Shown piece by piece: positions 1-6,474 of a DNA stretch of 6,474 nucleotides. Source of the stretch: Candidatus Omnitrophota bacterium (GTDB taxonomy: Bacteria; Omnitrophota; Koll11; Gygaellales; Profunditerraquicolaceae). The notes under the pieces were generated by a model, which saw only the letters and a program-made list of their open reading frames with translations, ran no database searches and was not told where the DNA came from. Position 1 is the stretch's first letter. Each line of letters opens with the position of its first letter. The stretch spans positions 1 to 6,474 of the forward strand of contig JAQTRA010000056.1 of assembly GCA_028712045.1 (NCBI GenBank), written 5' to 3'. The position numbers were made by a program, and so were the translations under genes.

Positions 1-3
1 GGT

Positions 4-444
4 TTAAGTTTTTGCACCCCTGGAAAGTCTTTCTTCAAAGTAACGTAAAAAATGCAGTACAATTAAAACCAAAACAGTAGTATAAATTGCTATTTTTGTA
101 AATCCACAGCCTACGGCTAATCCCACCCCGGCCACCACCCATAAACTAGCTGCGGTAGTTAAGCCTCTGACGCCTGATGGCTCCCGGATTATTGTGCCCG
201 CTCCTAAAAAACCAATTCCGGTAATTACCCCTGCGGCAATCCGTGAAGGATCCAGGGAAACCATATCTTTATATATATCAAAAACATACAGGGATGTCAA
301 CATGATAAGACAAGATCCCAAAGCTACTAATATGTGCGTGCGTAAACCCGCGTCTCTGCGGTGTACTTGCCTTTCCAAGCCAACTAATCCGCTTAAAACC
401 AGGGTTAATACTAGGCGTGTTACCATTTGAAAATCAGTGGGCAT
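4..444 (-). CDS. MgtC/SapB family membrane protein, short form
   Basis: This is a 146-residue integral membrane protein of the MgtC/SapB (YhiD) family. Hallmarks are the N-terminal LVLSGLVGLERQ (15 to 26), AGLRTHILVALGSCL (32 to 46), ITGIGFLGAGTIIRE (74 to 88) and VRGLTTAASLWVVAGVGLAVG (92 to 112, in which the RGLTTAA core is the most telling). About five hydrophobic segments are visible: roughly 9 to 23, 35 to 55, 66 to 86, 96 to 113 and 117 to 134. The protein ends soon after the last one, so it lacks the soluble C-terminal ACT-like domain of Salmonella MgtC. In pathogens MgtC supports growth at low Mg2+ and inhibits the F-ATPase; short-form homologues are mostly uncharacterised, so the function here is open. 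The start is fixed by a strong Shine-Dalgarno; a second ATG at codon 7 is less likely. GC content is about 43 to 44% by hand count, somewhat above the adjacent tsaD, which may simply reflect Gly/Ala-rich membrane segments. Confidence 0.93.
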   Translation of the reverse strand: MPTDFQMVTRLVLTLVLSGLVGLERQVHRRDAGLRTHILVALGSCLIMLTSLYVFDIYKDMVSLDPSRIAAGVITGIGFLGAGTIIREPSGVRGLTTAASLWVVAGVGLAVGCGFTKIAIYTTVLVLIVLHFLRYFEERLSRGAKT

Positions 445-446
445 CG

Positions 447-456
447 CTCCCTCCTT
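447..456 (-). promoter_or_regulatory. Strong Shine-Dalgarno of the MgtC/SapB gene
   Basis: The minus strand reads AAGGAGGGAG within the 14-nt gap between the tsaD stop and the ATG at 444. It is the best ribosome binding site in the window. It decides the start in favour of codon 1 over the internal ATG at codon 7 and lets this gene be translated independently of tsaD. Confidence 0.85.
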
Positions 457-458
457 AC

Positions 459-1442
459 TTAGTTAAACTGTACGTTTAAATAAAGATTATCTTTTGCGCC
501 TTGTTGATTAAGTTGGTAAGCTAGGCCCGCAACCATAGCTGCGTTATCCAGGCATAGATCAATACTCGGGAAAAAACATTTTATTCCGGCTTCTTTGGTA
601 GAAGCTAAAAACTTATTGCGTAATTTGCTGTTGGCCACTACTCCGCCACCGATTAAAAATTGTTTTATATTTTTATTTTTACAGGCCAACAGTGATTTTT
701 TTATTAAAGTATTAATCACCGTCTCTTGAAAACAAGCTGCTAAGTCATGTTTAAGGCGGGTGTTTATTTTTTTACCTTTTAAATAATATAATACCGCAGT
801 TTTTATGCCGCTAAAGCTGAAATCTAATTCATTTTTAGTTTGCGAGCAGGGAAGCTTAATTTTATGCGCCTCGCCAAGCTTGGCCAGATTTTCAATTAAA
901 GGCCCGCCGGGGTAGCCCAAACCTAATATTTTTGCTACCTTGTCAAACGCTTCGCCACAAGCATCATCATTGGTCTGGCCGATTACCTGGATATTAGAAA
1001 AATCTTTAATATAAAATAAACTAGTGTGCCCCCCGGAAACTACTAAAGCGACGCAGGGCAATTTAATATTATCGTGGCAGAGAAAATTAGCATAAATATG
1101 GCTGTAGACATGATTAATGCCTAAGAGCGGTTTTCCTAAACTTAAAGCTAAGGCTTTAGCAAAAGAAATTCCCACTAGTAGAGACCCTGGCAAACCAGGA
1201 GTAACTGTACAAGAGATCAGGTCTATTTTTTCCGGAGATATCTTAGCTACCCGGAGTGCTTGCTTAAAAACACTGGTAATGCTTTCAAGTTGCAGGCGCG
1301 AAGCAATCTCCGGCACTACCCCTCCGTATTTACTGTGTAGCTTTAGGCTGGAGGCAACTATATTCGCTAACACCTTTTTGCCATCCTTAACTAAGGCCAC
1401 CCCTGTTTCATCGCAAGAACTTTCAATGCCCAGGACAATCAT
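459..1442 (-). CDS. tsaD: tRNA N6-adenosine threonylcarbamoyltransferase TsaD
   Basis: TsaD (also called YgjD, Kae1 or Gcp) transfers the threonylcarbamoyl group from threonylcarbamoyl-AMP to A37 of ANN-decoding tRNAs, working with TsaB and TsaE in bacteria. The 327 residues are slightly shorter than the common 335 to 345, but all hallmarks of the ASKHA-fold protein are present. These are GIESSCDET (5 to 13), YGGVVPEIASR (39 to 49), the metal-binding His111 and His115 in NHVYSHIYA, SGGHT (136 to 140), NDDACGEAFDKVAK (158 to 171), GYPGGP (176 to 181), DFSFSGIKTAV (207 to 217), GGGVVANSKLR (265 to 275) and LCLDNAAMVA with Asp299. The start overlaps the deacetylase stop by 4 nt (ATGA), and a GGAG lies 8 nt upstream, so the start is well supported. 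The partner genes tsaB, tsaC and tsaE are not in the window. Older annotations calling this family O-sialoglycoprotein endopeptidase are superseded. Confidence 0.97.
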   Translation of the reverse strand: MIVLGIESSCDETGVALVKDGKKVLANIVASSLKLHSKYGGVVPEIASRLQLESITSVFKQALRVAKISPEKIDLISCTVTPGLPGSLLVGISFAKALALSLGKPLLGINHVYSHIYANFLCHDNIKLPCVALVVSGGHTSLFYIKDFSNIQVIGQTNDDACGEAFDKVAKILGLGYPGGPLIENLAKLGEAHKIKLPCSQTKNELDFSFSGIKTAVLYYLKGKKINTRLKHDLAACFQETVINTLIKKSLLACKNKNIKQFLIGGGVVANSKLRNKFLASTKEAGIKCFFPSIDLCLDNAAMVAGLAYQLNQQGAKDNLYLNVQFN

Positions 1443-2215
1443 CTGGCTATCTCCGAAACAAAAACAAATTTATAACCTTCCCGGGCTAATTCCGGAAGCA
1501 TTTCCTTCAAAACAAGTAAAGTATTTTTGCGGTCATGCCCGATGCCTACAGCTAGGCCCTGACGGTTGGCTATTTTTTTTAATTCCCCCAGCTGATTTTT
1601 GATATACTCCGGATTATTTTGGTTGTCCAGGAATACATCTCTTTTGGCAAATTTTAAGCCGATTTTTTTTGCCAGGGACGCACAAACAGAGTTTGCGGTT
1701 ACAAAGCTATCTAAAAAATACAGATCGTGTTTTTTTATTTCCTGCATAATCCTGGTAGTTGTTTTCAGATCTTGAGTGGCGCGCGAGCCCATGTGATTAG
1801 AAACGCCTAGAGCATAACCGAGGCTAATCAAATCTTTTTTGATGATTTTACTTATTTCTCCTTGATTCATTCTGACGCTTACGGTATCTTTTTCTAGCCG
1901 ATGAGCTTCTTTGGGTTCCATAGGTAAATGCAGGATAATTTCAAAGCCAAACTCATGCAATTTTTTCGCCACTATCGAGGTATTTTCTAAATTAGGTAAA
2001 ACAGCGCAAGTTAAAGGTTGTTTAATTTGTTCGATAATCCCTAAATTATTTTGATTGTATCCGAAGTCATCGATAACAATAGCGATCCTGCCTTTTAAAG
2101 CAGGGGTTATTTTAGCCGGAGGAGCTTTTGGTTTATGCAGGGGAATTAAGATAACGGCAATAAAAATAACCAGGCAGAGTATTATGGCAATTGAAACTAA
2201 AAATTTATTTTTCAT
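1439..2215 (-). CDS. Divergent polysaccharide deacetylase (YibQ/DUF610 type), membrane-anchored
   Basis: This 258-residue protein belongs to the divergent polysaccharide deacetylase family (Pfam PF04748, E. coli YibQ), distantly related to NodB-type carbohydrate esterases. N-terminal residues 1 to 5 are basic and are followed by a hydrophobic segment (about 6 to 25) with no lipobox or clear cleavage site, so it is probably a membrane anchor. A Lys/Pro-rich linker (about 28 to 40) leads to the globular domain. Visible motifs are IAIVIDDFGYN (44 to 54), AVLPNL (71 to 76), HLPMEP (96 to 101), SNHMGSRAT (139 to 147), LDSFVT (168 to 173) and AVGIGHDRKNT (222 to 232). Asp49, Asp50, His96 and His141 are the obvious candidate catalytic or metal ligands. 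The substrate is not established for this family; a cell-wall glycan is a reasonable guess. The gene overlaps the upstream S41 peptidase by 11 nt and tsaD by 4 nt (ATGA). No good Shine-Dalgarno is seen, so translation probably depends on coupling. Confidence 0.9.
   Translation of the reverse strand: MKNKFLVSIAIILCLVIFIAVILIPLHKPKAPPAKITPALKGRIAIVIDDFGYNQNNLGIIEQIKQPLTCAVLPNLENTSIVAKKLHEFGFEIILHLPMEPKEAHRLEKDTVSVRMNQGEISKIIKKDLISLGYALGVSNHMGSRATQDLKTTTRIMQEIKKHDLYFLDSFVTANSVCASLAKKIGLKFAKRDVFLDNQNNPEYIKNQLGELKKIANRQGLAVGIGHDRKNTLLVLKEMLPELAREGYKFVFVSEIAR
1451..1454 (-). promoter_or_regulatory. tsaD: Shine-Dalgarno of tsaD
   Basis: GGAG on the minus strand ends 8 nt before the tsaD ATG at 1442, within the final codons of the deacetylase gene. 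It supports the chosen start alongside the ATGA overlap. It is short, so its strength is moderate. Confidence 0.6.
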
Positions 2216-3404
2216 TATATAGCTTGATTACTTTTAAGGCATCCACGGCCCGCATAATTGCAGGATCAGTTTTATAATCAAAAGTGTTTTTAAAATCCTT
2301 GATCTCGGGTTCTTTCTCTGCCTCAATTATGATATCTGGCGTAATTCCTTTACCATGGATGATTTTCCCCGAGGGAGTAAAATAACGGCTAGTGGTCAGC
2401 CTTAAGGCTGAACCATCGCTTAACGGGATAACGCTTTGCACTGAACCTTTGCCAAAAGATTTTGTACCGATAATTATTGCGCGTTTATAATCCTGCAGGG
2501 CCCCGGCGACAATTTCACTGCCCGAAGCAGATCCTTCGTTGATTAAAATTACCAGCGGCAATTCGCAGATAGAATTTTTACTTTCGGAATAAAATTTAAG
2601 ATTTTGGTCCTCTTTTCTGCTTTTGGTATAAGCGATTAGCTTATCAGGCTGCATAAACTTTCCGGTAATTTTTACCGCTACATCTAATAAGCCGCCGGGA
2701 TTATTGCGCAAATCAACGATTATCGCATTCATGCCTTGTTTAGATAAATTGCTCAAAGCATTGTTGAATTCTTGCAGTGTATTCTCACGGAATTCAGTTA
2801 AGCGGATATAGCCGATTCCCTTTTCCAGGATCCTTGCATGTTTAATATCTTTAATTTTAATGATTGCTCGGGTGATTTTAAAATCTAAAAGTTTCTTTTC
2901 TGTATCCCTTAAAATGGAAAGAGTTACGCTCTCTCCGGTTTTACCGCGCATTCTTTTTACCGCGTCAGTTATGGTCATTTCACGGGTTAATTCGTCATTG
3001 ATCTTTACAATATGGTCATTGGGCTTGATCCCTGCTTTCCAGGCCGGGGTGCCTTCAATCGGAGTAATTACCGTGAGCAATCCTTCTTTAATGGTAATTT
3101 CAATACCTAAACCGCCGAATTTACCTTCGGTATCTACTTTTAGGTCATCATAAGTATCCGGATCCATAAACTGGCTGTGCGGGTCAAGTGAAGAAAGCAT
3201 CCCTTTTAAAGCACCGTAAATTAAATCTTTAGGTTTTGTTTCATCTACATATTCACTCTGGATGATGGCTAAGGTATCCGAAAATAACCCTACCTGACGG
3301 TAGAGCTCGTCTCTATTTTTTCTTTCCGAGTTAGATTGGGCAATTGAGCCACCCAGTAATAAAATAAGTAAAAAAGCAGCAGTAATAATTAAATTTTTAC
3401 GCAT
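2205..3404 (-). CDS. ctpA: S41 family carboxy-terminal processing peptidase
   Basis: This is an exported serine protease of the CtpA/CtpB/Prc family, which trims or degrades periplasmic proteins from a non-polar C-terminus; several relatives control peptidoglycan hydrolases. It has 399 residues, typical of the compact CtpA-like class. A short basic N-terminus and hydrophobic stretch (about 5 to 20) form a signal peptide, possibly cleaved after Ala22. An N-terminal helical region contains SSLDPHSQFM (71 to 80). A PDZ domain follows (about 88 to 170, with GGLGIEI, and GTPAWKAGIKPND near 118 to 130). The protease core carries DLRNNPGGLLD (231 to 241), the catalytic Ser294 in GSASGSE, Lys319 in SFGKGSVQ, and Gln323. 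The Ser-to-Lys spacing of 25 equals that of characterised members. The tail TPSGKIIHGKGITPD is also typical. A GGAGG Shine-Dalgarno supports the start. The 3' end overlaps the deacetylase gene by 11 nt. The natural substrate cannot be read from the sequence; the symbol denotes the family, not proven orthology. Confidence 0.95.
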   Translation of the reverse strand: MRKNLIITAAFLLILLLGGSIAQSNSERKNRDELYRQVGLFSDTLAIIQSEYVDETKPKDLIYGALKGMLSSLDPHSQFMDPDTYDDLKVDTEGKFGGLGIEITIKEGLLTVITPIEGTPAWKAGIKPNDHIVKINDELTREMTITDAVKRMRGKTGESVTLSILRDTEKKLLDFKITRAIIKIKDIKHARILEKGIGYIRLTEFRENTLQEFNNALSNLSKQGMNAIIVDLRNNPGGLLDVAVKITGKFMQPDKLIAYTKSRKEDQNLKFYSESKNSICELPLVILINEGSASGSEIVAGALQDYKRAIIIGTKSFGKGSVQSVIPLSDGSALRLTTSRYFTPSGKIIHGKGITPDIIIEAEKEPEIKDFKNTFDYKTDPAIMRAVDALKVIKLYNEK

Positions 3405-4831
3405 TAAATTAACCTCCGCCGGATTAATTCCTGGACTGTTTTAGGATTGGCTTTGCCTGAGCTTTTTTTCATTACCTGGCCCACCAAATACATGAGTGCG
3501 TTTATTTTTCCTTCTTTAAAATCATTTACCGATTTTGCATTTTCCTGGATAACCGTAAGGATAATCTGTTCCAGTTCGCCACTATCAGAGATTTGCCGTA
3601 AATTATTTTCTTTAATCAGCTGTTGGGCTGATTTCTGGGTATCCAGTATCTGGGTTAAAACGCTTTTAGCGGATAGATGTGAAATCTCCTGCCGGTTGAC
3701 AAAACCAATTAAATTAATTAAATCTGAGATATCAATACCTGTGGCGTGTAAATCAATTTTCCGGGTATGGGCTTCAGACATTAAAGGCCCGATTAGCCAG
3801 TTAACCATATTTTTTTTATCTTTTTCCGGGTATTGTTTTAAGCAATCTTCAGCAAATTCACTATCTTTTTTAGAGTTAACCAGGATTCTGGCGTCATATT
3901 CGTTTAAACCATAATCAACCCTAAAGCGCTTTAATTTATCTTGAGGTAACTCCGGAAGCAATTGTTTTATCTTGTCAATTTGGTCCTGCCCAATAATAAA
4001 AACAGTAAGGTCTGGATCAGGAAAATACCGGTAATCTTTAGCCCCTTCTTTACTGCGCATAGCTACGGTTATCCCTTTTTCCGCATCCCATAATCTTGTT
4101 TCCTGGGACATCGGTATTTGGTTAACCAATAATTCAGTTTGGCGGGTTATTTCGAAAGTTAAAGCATCTTTTACCCCTTTAAAGGAGTTCATGTTTTTAA
4201 GTTCAGTTTTAACCCCCAACTCCTGAACTCCCTCGGGCCGTAAAGAGATATTTGCATCGCAACGCAAAGACCCCTTTTCCATATCGCAATCCGAAACATC
4301 CAGATATTCAATAATACTTTTTAAGCTAGTCAGATAATCAAAAGCTTCTTGCGGGCTGGATATTTCTGGTTCACTGACAATTTCAAGCAGTGGAATTCCC
4401 GTGCGATTAAAATCTATTAAGCTGGCCTCGGTTTCATGGATAAGTTTACCGGCATCTTCTTCTAAGTGTACTCTGGTAATACCAATACGTTTAAGGTTTT
4501 GCCCCGCAACAATATTTAAAAATCCATTTTTTGATAAAGGCAGGTCAAATTGTGAGATCTGATAGTTTTTTGGCAGGTCCGGATAAAAATAATTCTTCCG
4601 GTCAAATTTAGTATGTTCTTGGATCTGACAATCTAAAGCTAAAGCAACTTTAATGGCAGAATTCAGCGCTTGTTTATTATAAACCGGTAAAGAACCGGGA
4701 AATCCCAGGCAAACCGGGCAACAGCTGGAGTTTGGGGTTTTCCCAAAATCAATCGCACAGCCACAAAAGGCTTTAGTTTTAGTTTTTAACTGTAAATGTA
4801 CCTCTAGGCCGATAACGGTTTGGTATTTCAT
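3404..4831 (-). CDS. gatB: Aspartyl/glutamyl-tRNA amidotransferase subunit B
   Basis: GatB binds the misacylated tRNA, phosphorylates the Glu or Asp side chain with ATP, and transfers GatA-derived ammonia onto it. The 475 residues are normal for the family. The N-terminal catalytic core opens with [18 protein letters not shown] and includes a cysteine cluster (Cys23, Cys25, Cys38, Cys41) that could hold zinc, as in the metal-containing GatB lineage. It continues with [20 protein letters not shown] (77 to 96), [15 protein letters not shown] (142 to 156) and [12 protein letters not shown]. The C-terminal third is the helical and YqeY-like tail domain that grips tRNA; it ends in the signature [16 protein letters not shown]. 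The start overlaps the gatA stop by 4 nt (ATGA) with no recognisable Shine-Dalgarno, so reinitiation from gatA is the likely route of translation. The stop shares one base with the next start (TAATG). The window cannot tell whether the complex acts on Glu-tRNA(Gln), Asp-tRNA(Asn) or both. Confidence 0.97.
   Translation of the reverse strand: MKYQTVIGLEVHLQLKTKTKAFCGCAIDFGKTPNSSCCPVCLGFPGSLPVYNKQALNSAIKVALALDCQIQEHTKFDRKNYFYPDLPKNYQISQFDLPLSKNGFLNIVAGQNLKRIGITRVHLEEDAGKLIHETEASLIDFNRTGIPLLEIVSEPEISSPQEAFDYLTSLKSIIEYLDVSDCDMEKGSLRCDANISLRPEGVQELGVKTELKNMNSFKGVKDALTFEITRQTELLVNQIPMSQETRLWDAEKGITVAMRSKEGAKDYRYFPDPDLTVFIIGQDQIDKIKQLLPELPQDKLKRFRVDYGLNEYDARILVNSKKDSEFAEDCLKQYPEKDKKNMVNWLIGPLMSEAHTRKIDLHATGIDISDLINLIGFVNRQEISHLSAKSVLTQILDTQKSAQQLIKENNLRQISDSGELEQIILTVIQENAKSVNDFKEGKINALMYLVGQVMKKSSGKANPKTVQELIRRRLI
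3413..3417 (-). promoter_or_regulatory. Shine-Dalgarno of the S41 peptidase gene
   Basis: On the minus strand GGAGG lies 8 nt before the ATG at 3404, inside the last codons of gatB. It fixes the start of the S41 peptidase and shows that ribosomes can load here independently of gatB, although the TAATG overlap would also allow coupling. Confidence 0.8.
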
Positions 4832-6267
4832 AGTTTGGGTTTTAATTTATGCCACTGGGTGTTTTGCTCAAAAGCATGCGCTATCCTAAAAAGCATCTCT
4901 TCGTCAAATGCTTTAGCCATAATCTGTAAACCAACTGGTAAGCCGGCTTTGGTAAAGCCGCAAGGAATAGATATCGCCGGTAAACCCGTCAGGTTAACGG
5001 ATATGGTATAGATATCTGAAAGATACATTTTTAGCGGATCAGCAGTTTTTTCCCCGATTTTAAATGCCGCAGTAGGGCAAGTCGGGGTAATGATGCAATC
5101 GCAATCTTTAAATACTTTATCAAAATCCTGCTTGATCAGTGTGCGCACTTTTAAAGCCCGCAAGTAATAAGCATCATAATAACCGTGAGATAAAGCAAAG
5201 GTCCCTAAAATAATTCGGCGTTTTGCTTCCTCGCCAAACCCTTCTCCTCTGGTTTTTTTATACATTTCAATTAAATTATTTGTTTTTGCCCGATAACCAT
5301 ACTGTACCCCATCAAATCTGGCTAAGTTGGAGCTTGCTTCAGCAGTAGCAATAATGTAGTAAACCGGGACCGCATATTCAGTGTGGGGCAGTGATACTGG
5401 ATGCGAAGCAGCGCCTAAAGTATTGAGTTTTTCGATAGCTTCCTGGATAATAATTTTAACTTCAGGATCCATCCCCTCAACAAAATATTCTTTGGGAATA
5501 CCGAATTTTAAGCCCTTAATTGGAAGGCCTAAGCTTTTAGTATAATCCGGAACAGGCTGATTTACCGAAGTAGAATCATTAGGGTCAAAACCCGAAATAA
5601 TCTGGCTTAAAATTGCTGCGTCGCGCACATCTTTAGTAATTGGGCCAATCTGATCTAAGCTTGAAGCAAAAGCAATTAAACCAAACCGTGAAACGCGGCC
5701 ATAAGTAGGTTTTAATCCTACAACCCCGCAAAAAGATGCCGGCTGGCGGATTGAGCCTCCGGTGTCTGAGCCTAAAGCCCAGATTGCTTCGTCACTAGCT
5801 ACGGCAGCAGCACTGCCACCGGATGAGCCGCCCGGAACACAATCTAAATTCCAGGGATTATGCGTTGGGCCAAAATATGAGTTTTCAGTTGAAGATCCAA
5901 AAGCAAACTCATCCATATTTGCTTTTAAAGGGAAAATTTCGCCACCCGCGGCTTTTAATTTATTAATTACCGTGGCATCATAAGGAGGATTAAAGCCCTG
6001 TAATATTTTTGAACAACATTCGGTAATTAAACCTTGAGTGCAGATATTATCTTTAACGGTAATTGGCAGGCCTTTTAATTCTGCCTGAGAGTTTATTCCA
6101 GGTAAAGAAGGCTTTTTTATAGTTTGGGCCCGTACATAAGCTTTTACTTTTGTTTCAGTTTTTTGCAGACGGCTATAAAGCGCATCTGACACAGCTTGGG
6201 CAGTAGCTTCTTTTTTTGAAAGTTTATCTAGTAGATCATGGGCAGTTAAATGATTAAGTTCAGTCAT
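4828..6267 (-). CDS. gatA: Aspartyl/glutamyl-tRNA amidotransferase subunit A
   Basis: This is the glutaminase subunit of GatCAB. It hydrolyses glutamine, and the ammonia released is channelled to GatB for amidation of tRNA-bound Glu or Asp. The 479 residues match the usual family length (about 480 to 490). Amidase-signature features are intact: the catalytic Lys72 in ITVKDNI, the glycine/serine-rich loop [12 protein letters not shown] (146 to 157) carrying the cis-Ser at Ser148, and the nucleophile Ser172 in [10 protein letters not shown]. Residue roles follow the Ser-cisSer-Lys scheme of the family, with spacing close to that of characterised members. The start at 6267 is supported by an N-terminus that aligns with the family ([14 protein letters not shown]) and by the 1-nt overlap with the gatC stop. 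No strong Shine-Dalgarno precedes it; a weak GAAG lies about 11 nt upstream, so coupling to gatC is likely. The last 4 nt overlap gatB (ATGA). Confidence 0.97.
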   Translation of the reverse strand: MTELNHLTAHDLLDKLSKKEATAQAVSDALYSRLQKTETKVKAYVRAQTIKKPSLPGINSQAELKGLPITVKDNICTQGLITECCSKILQGFNPPYDATVINKLKAAGGEIFPLKANMDEFAFGSSTENSYFGPTHNPWNLDCVPGGSSGGSAAAVASDEAIWALGSDTGGSIRQPASFCGVVGLKPTYGRVSRFGLIAFASSLDQIGPITKDVRDAAILSQIISGFDPNDSTSVNQPVPDYTKSLGLPIKGLKFGIPKEYFVEGMDPEVKIIIQEAIEKLNTLGAASHPVSLPHTEYAVPVYYIIATAEASSNLARFDGVQYGYRAKTNNLIEMYKKTRGEGFGEEAKRRIILGTFALSHGYYDAYYLRALKVRTLIKQDFDKVFKDCDCIITPTCPTAAFKIGEKTADPLKMYLSDIYTISVNLTGLPAISIPCGFTKAGLPVGLQIMAKAFDEEMLFRIAHAFEQNTQWHKLKPKL

Positions 6268-6474
6268 TATTCAATTATCTTCGGTACGCTGAAGAAATTT
6301 CCTTTTTTGCTGGGTGCATTTTCCAGGGCTTTTTCTGGGGTTAAACAGATATGCGGTTCATCTTCGCGTAAAACATTGCTGATTGGCAAAATATGGCTGG
6401 CTGGTTTTACTTTTTCTGTATCTAAAGAGCTTAATTTATCAATAAAACCGATGACTTCATCCAGCTGCAGGGAT
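6267..6474 (-). CDS. gatC: Aspartyl/glutamyl-tRNA amidotransferase subunit C, 3' end (partial)
   Basis: The 5' part of this gene lies beyond the right edge of the window; the last 68 codons and a TAA stop are present. GatC is the small scaffold of the GatCAB complex, which converts misacylated Glu-tRNA(Gln) and/or Asp-tRNA(Asn) to the correct amide form in the cytoplasm. It wraps around GatA and bridges it to GatB. I translated the segment by hand. It contains the family pattern [15 protein letters not shown], then [14 protein letters not shown], and it ends in the typical C-terminal [10 protein letters not shown]. Full GatC proteins are about 95 residues, so roughly 25 to 30 N-terminal residues are missing. 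The stop shares one base with the gatA start (TAATG), which fixes the reading frame and suggests translational coupling. Family assignment is very secure; only the start is unknown. Confidence 0.93.
   Translation of the reverse strand, partial: SLQLDEVIGFIDKLSSLDTEKVKPASHILPISNVLREDEPHICLTPEKALENAPSKKGNFFSVPKIIE

Noticed and set aside
445..458. The 14-nt gap between tsaD and the MgtC/SapB gene as a terminator or regulatory leader
   Set aside because: It is too short to form a hairpin and is fully accounted for by the Shine-Dalgarno and its spacing.
1117..1602. A 161-codon open frame on the plus strand
   Set aside because: It runs antisense through tsaD and the deacetylase gene, both of which are certain. 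Its translation has no family resemblance, no hydrophobic or repeat structure that makes sense, and no ribosome site.
2214..2219. TATAAT on the minus strand just before the deacetylase start, considered as an internal -10 box
   Set aside because: It overlaps the start codon, so it could give at best a leaderless transcript, and no TTGACA-like element lies about 17 nt upstream. In AT-rich DNA this match is expected by chance.
3447..3914. A 155-codon open frame on the plus strand
   Set aside because: It lies antisense inside the conserved C-terminal half of gatB. The Ser/Phe/Ile-rich translation is what the complementary strand of an AT-rich gene gives by chance.
1491..3960. Near-identical short strings (CCGGAAGCA) around 1492 and 3952, considered as a repeat
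   Set aside because: Both encode a Leu-Pro-Glu-Leu stretch inside unrelated proteins in the antisense direction. They reflect shared codon choice, with no flanking similarity.

Overview
This window is one compact, co-directional bacterial gene cluster. Seven protein genes all lie on the minus strand and cover almost every base. Read in transcription order (high to low coordinates) they are: gatC (3' end only), gatA, gatB, a carboxy-terminal processing peptidase (S41 family), a divergent polysaccharide deacetylase (YibQ/DUF610 type), tsaD, and a short MgtC/SapB-type membrane protein. The first six genes overlap one another by 1, 4, 1, 11 and 4 nt. The last gene starts 14 nt after the tsaD stop behind a strong Shine-Dalgarno. 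This is the geometry of a single transcript with translational coupling. No promoter, terminator, RNA gene, mobile element or CRISPR array is visible, and no stretch longer than about 14 bp is free of genes.

Two themes run through the cluster. gatCAB and tsaD both secure accurate decoding: GatCAB amidates Glu-tRNA(Gln) and/or Asp-tRNA(Asn), and TsaD makes the t6A37 modification on ANN-decoding tRNAs. The S41 protease and the polysaccharide deacetylase are exported, envelope-facing proteins. Related ctpA and yibQ genes sit beside the murein hydrolase activator gene envC in many Proteobacteria, so the pair probably serves the cell wall or periplasm. MgtC/SapB is an inner-membrane protein linked to Mg2+ limitation and envelope stress in other bacteria.

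Organism: the DNA is AT-rich (roughly 40% GC by eye), genes are very tightly packed, and the protease and deacetylase imply an envelope of Gram-negative type. GatCAB points to indirect synthesis of Gln-tRNA and/or Asn-tRNA. The gene order does not match a model organism I know. It resembles uncultured candidate-phylum genomes such as Omnitrophota. This is a low-to-moderate-confidence inference from gene order and style, not from a marker comparison.

Every gene belongs to a well-known family and its key residues look intact. I see no undescribed biological system here. What deserves a second look is the mixing of translation-fidelity genes with envelope genes in one overlapping operon, and the ctp-yibQ pair without envC.
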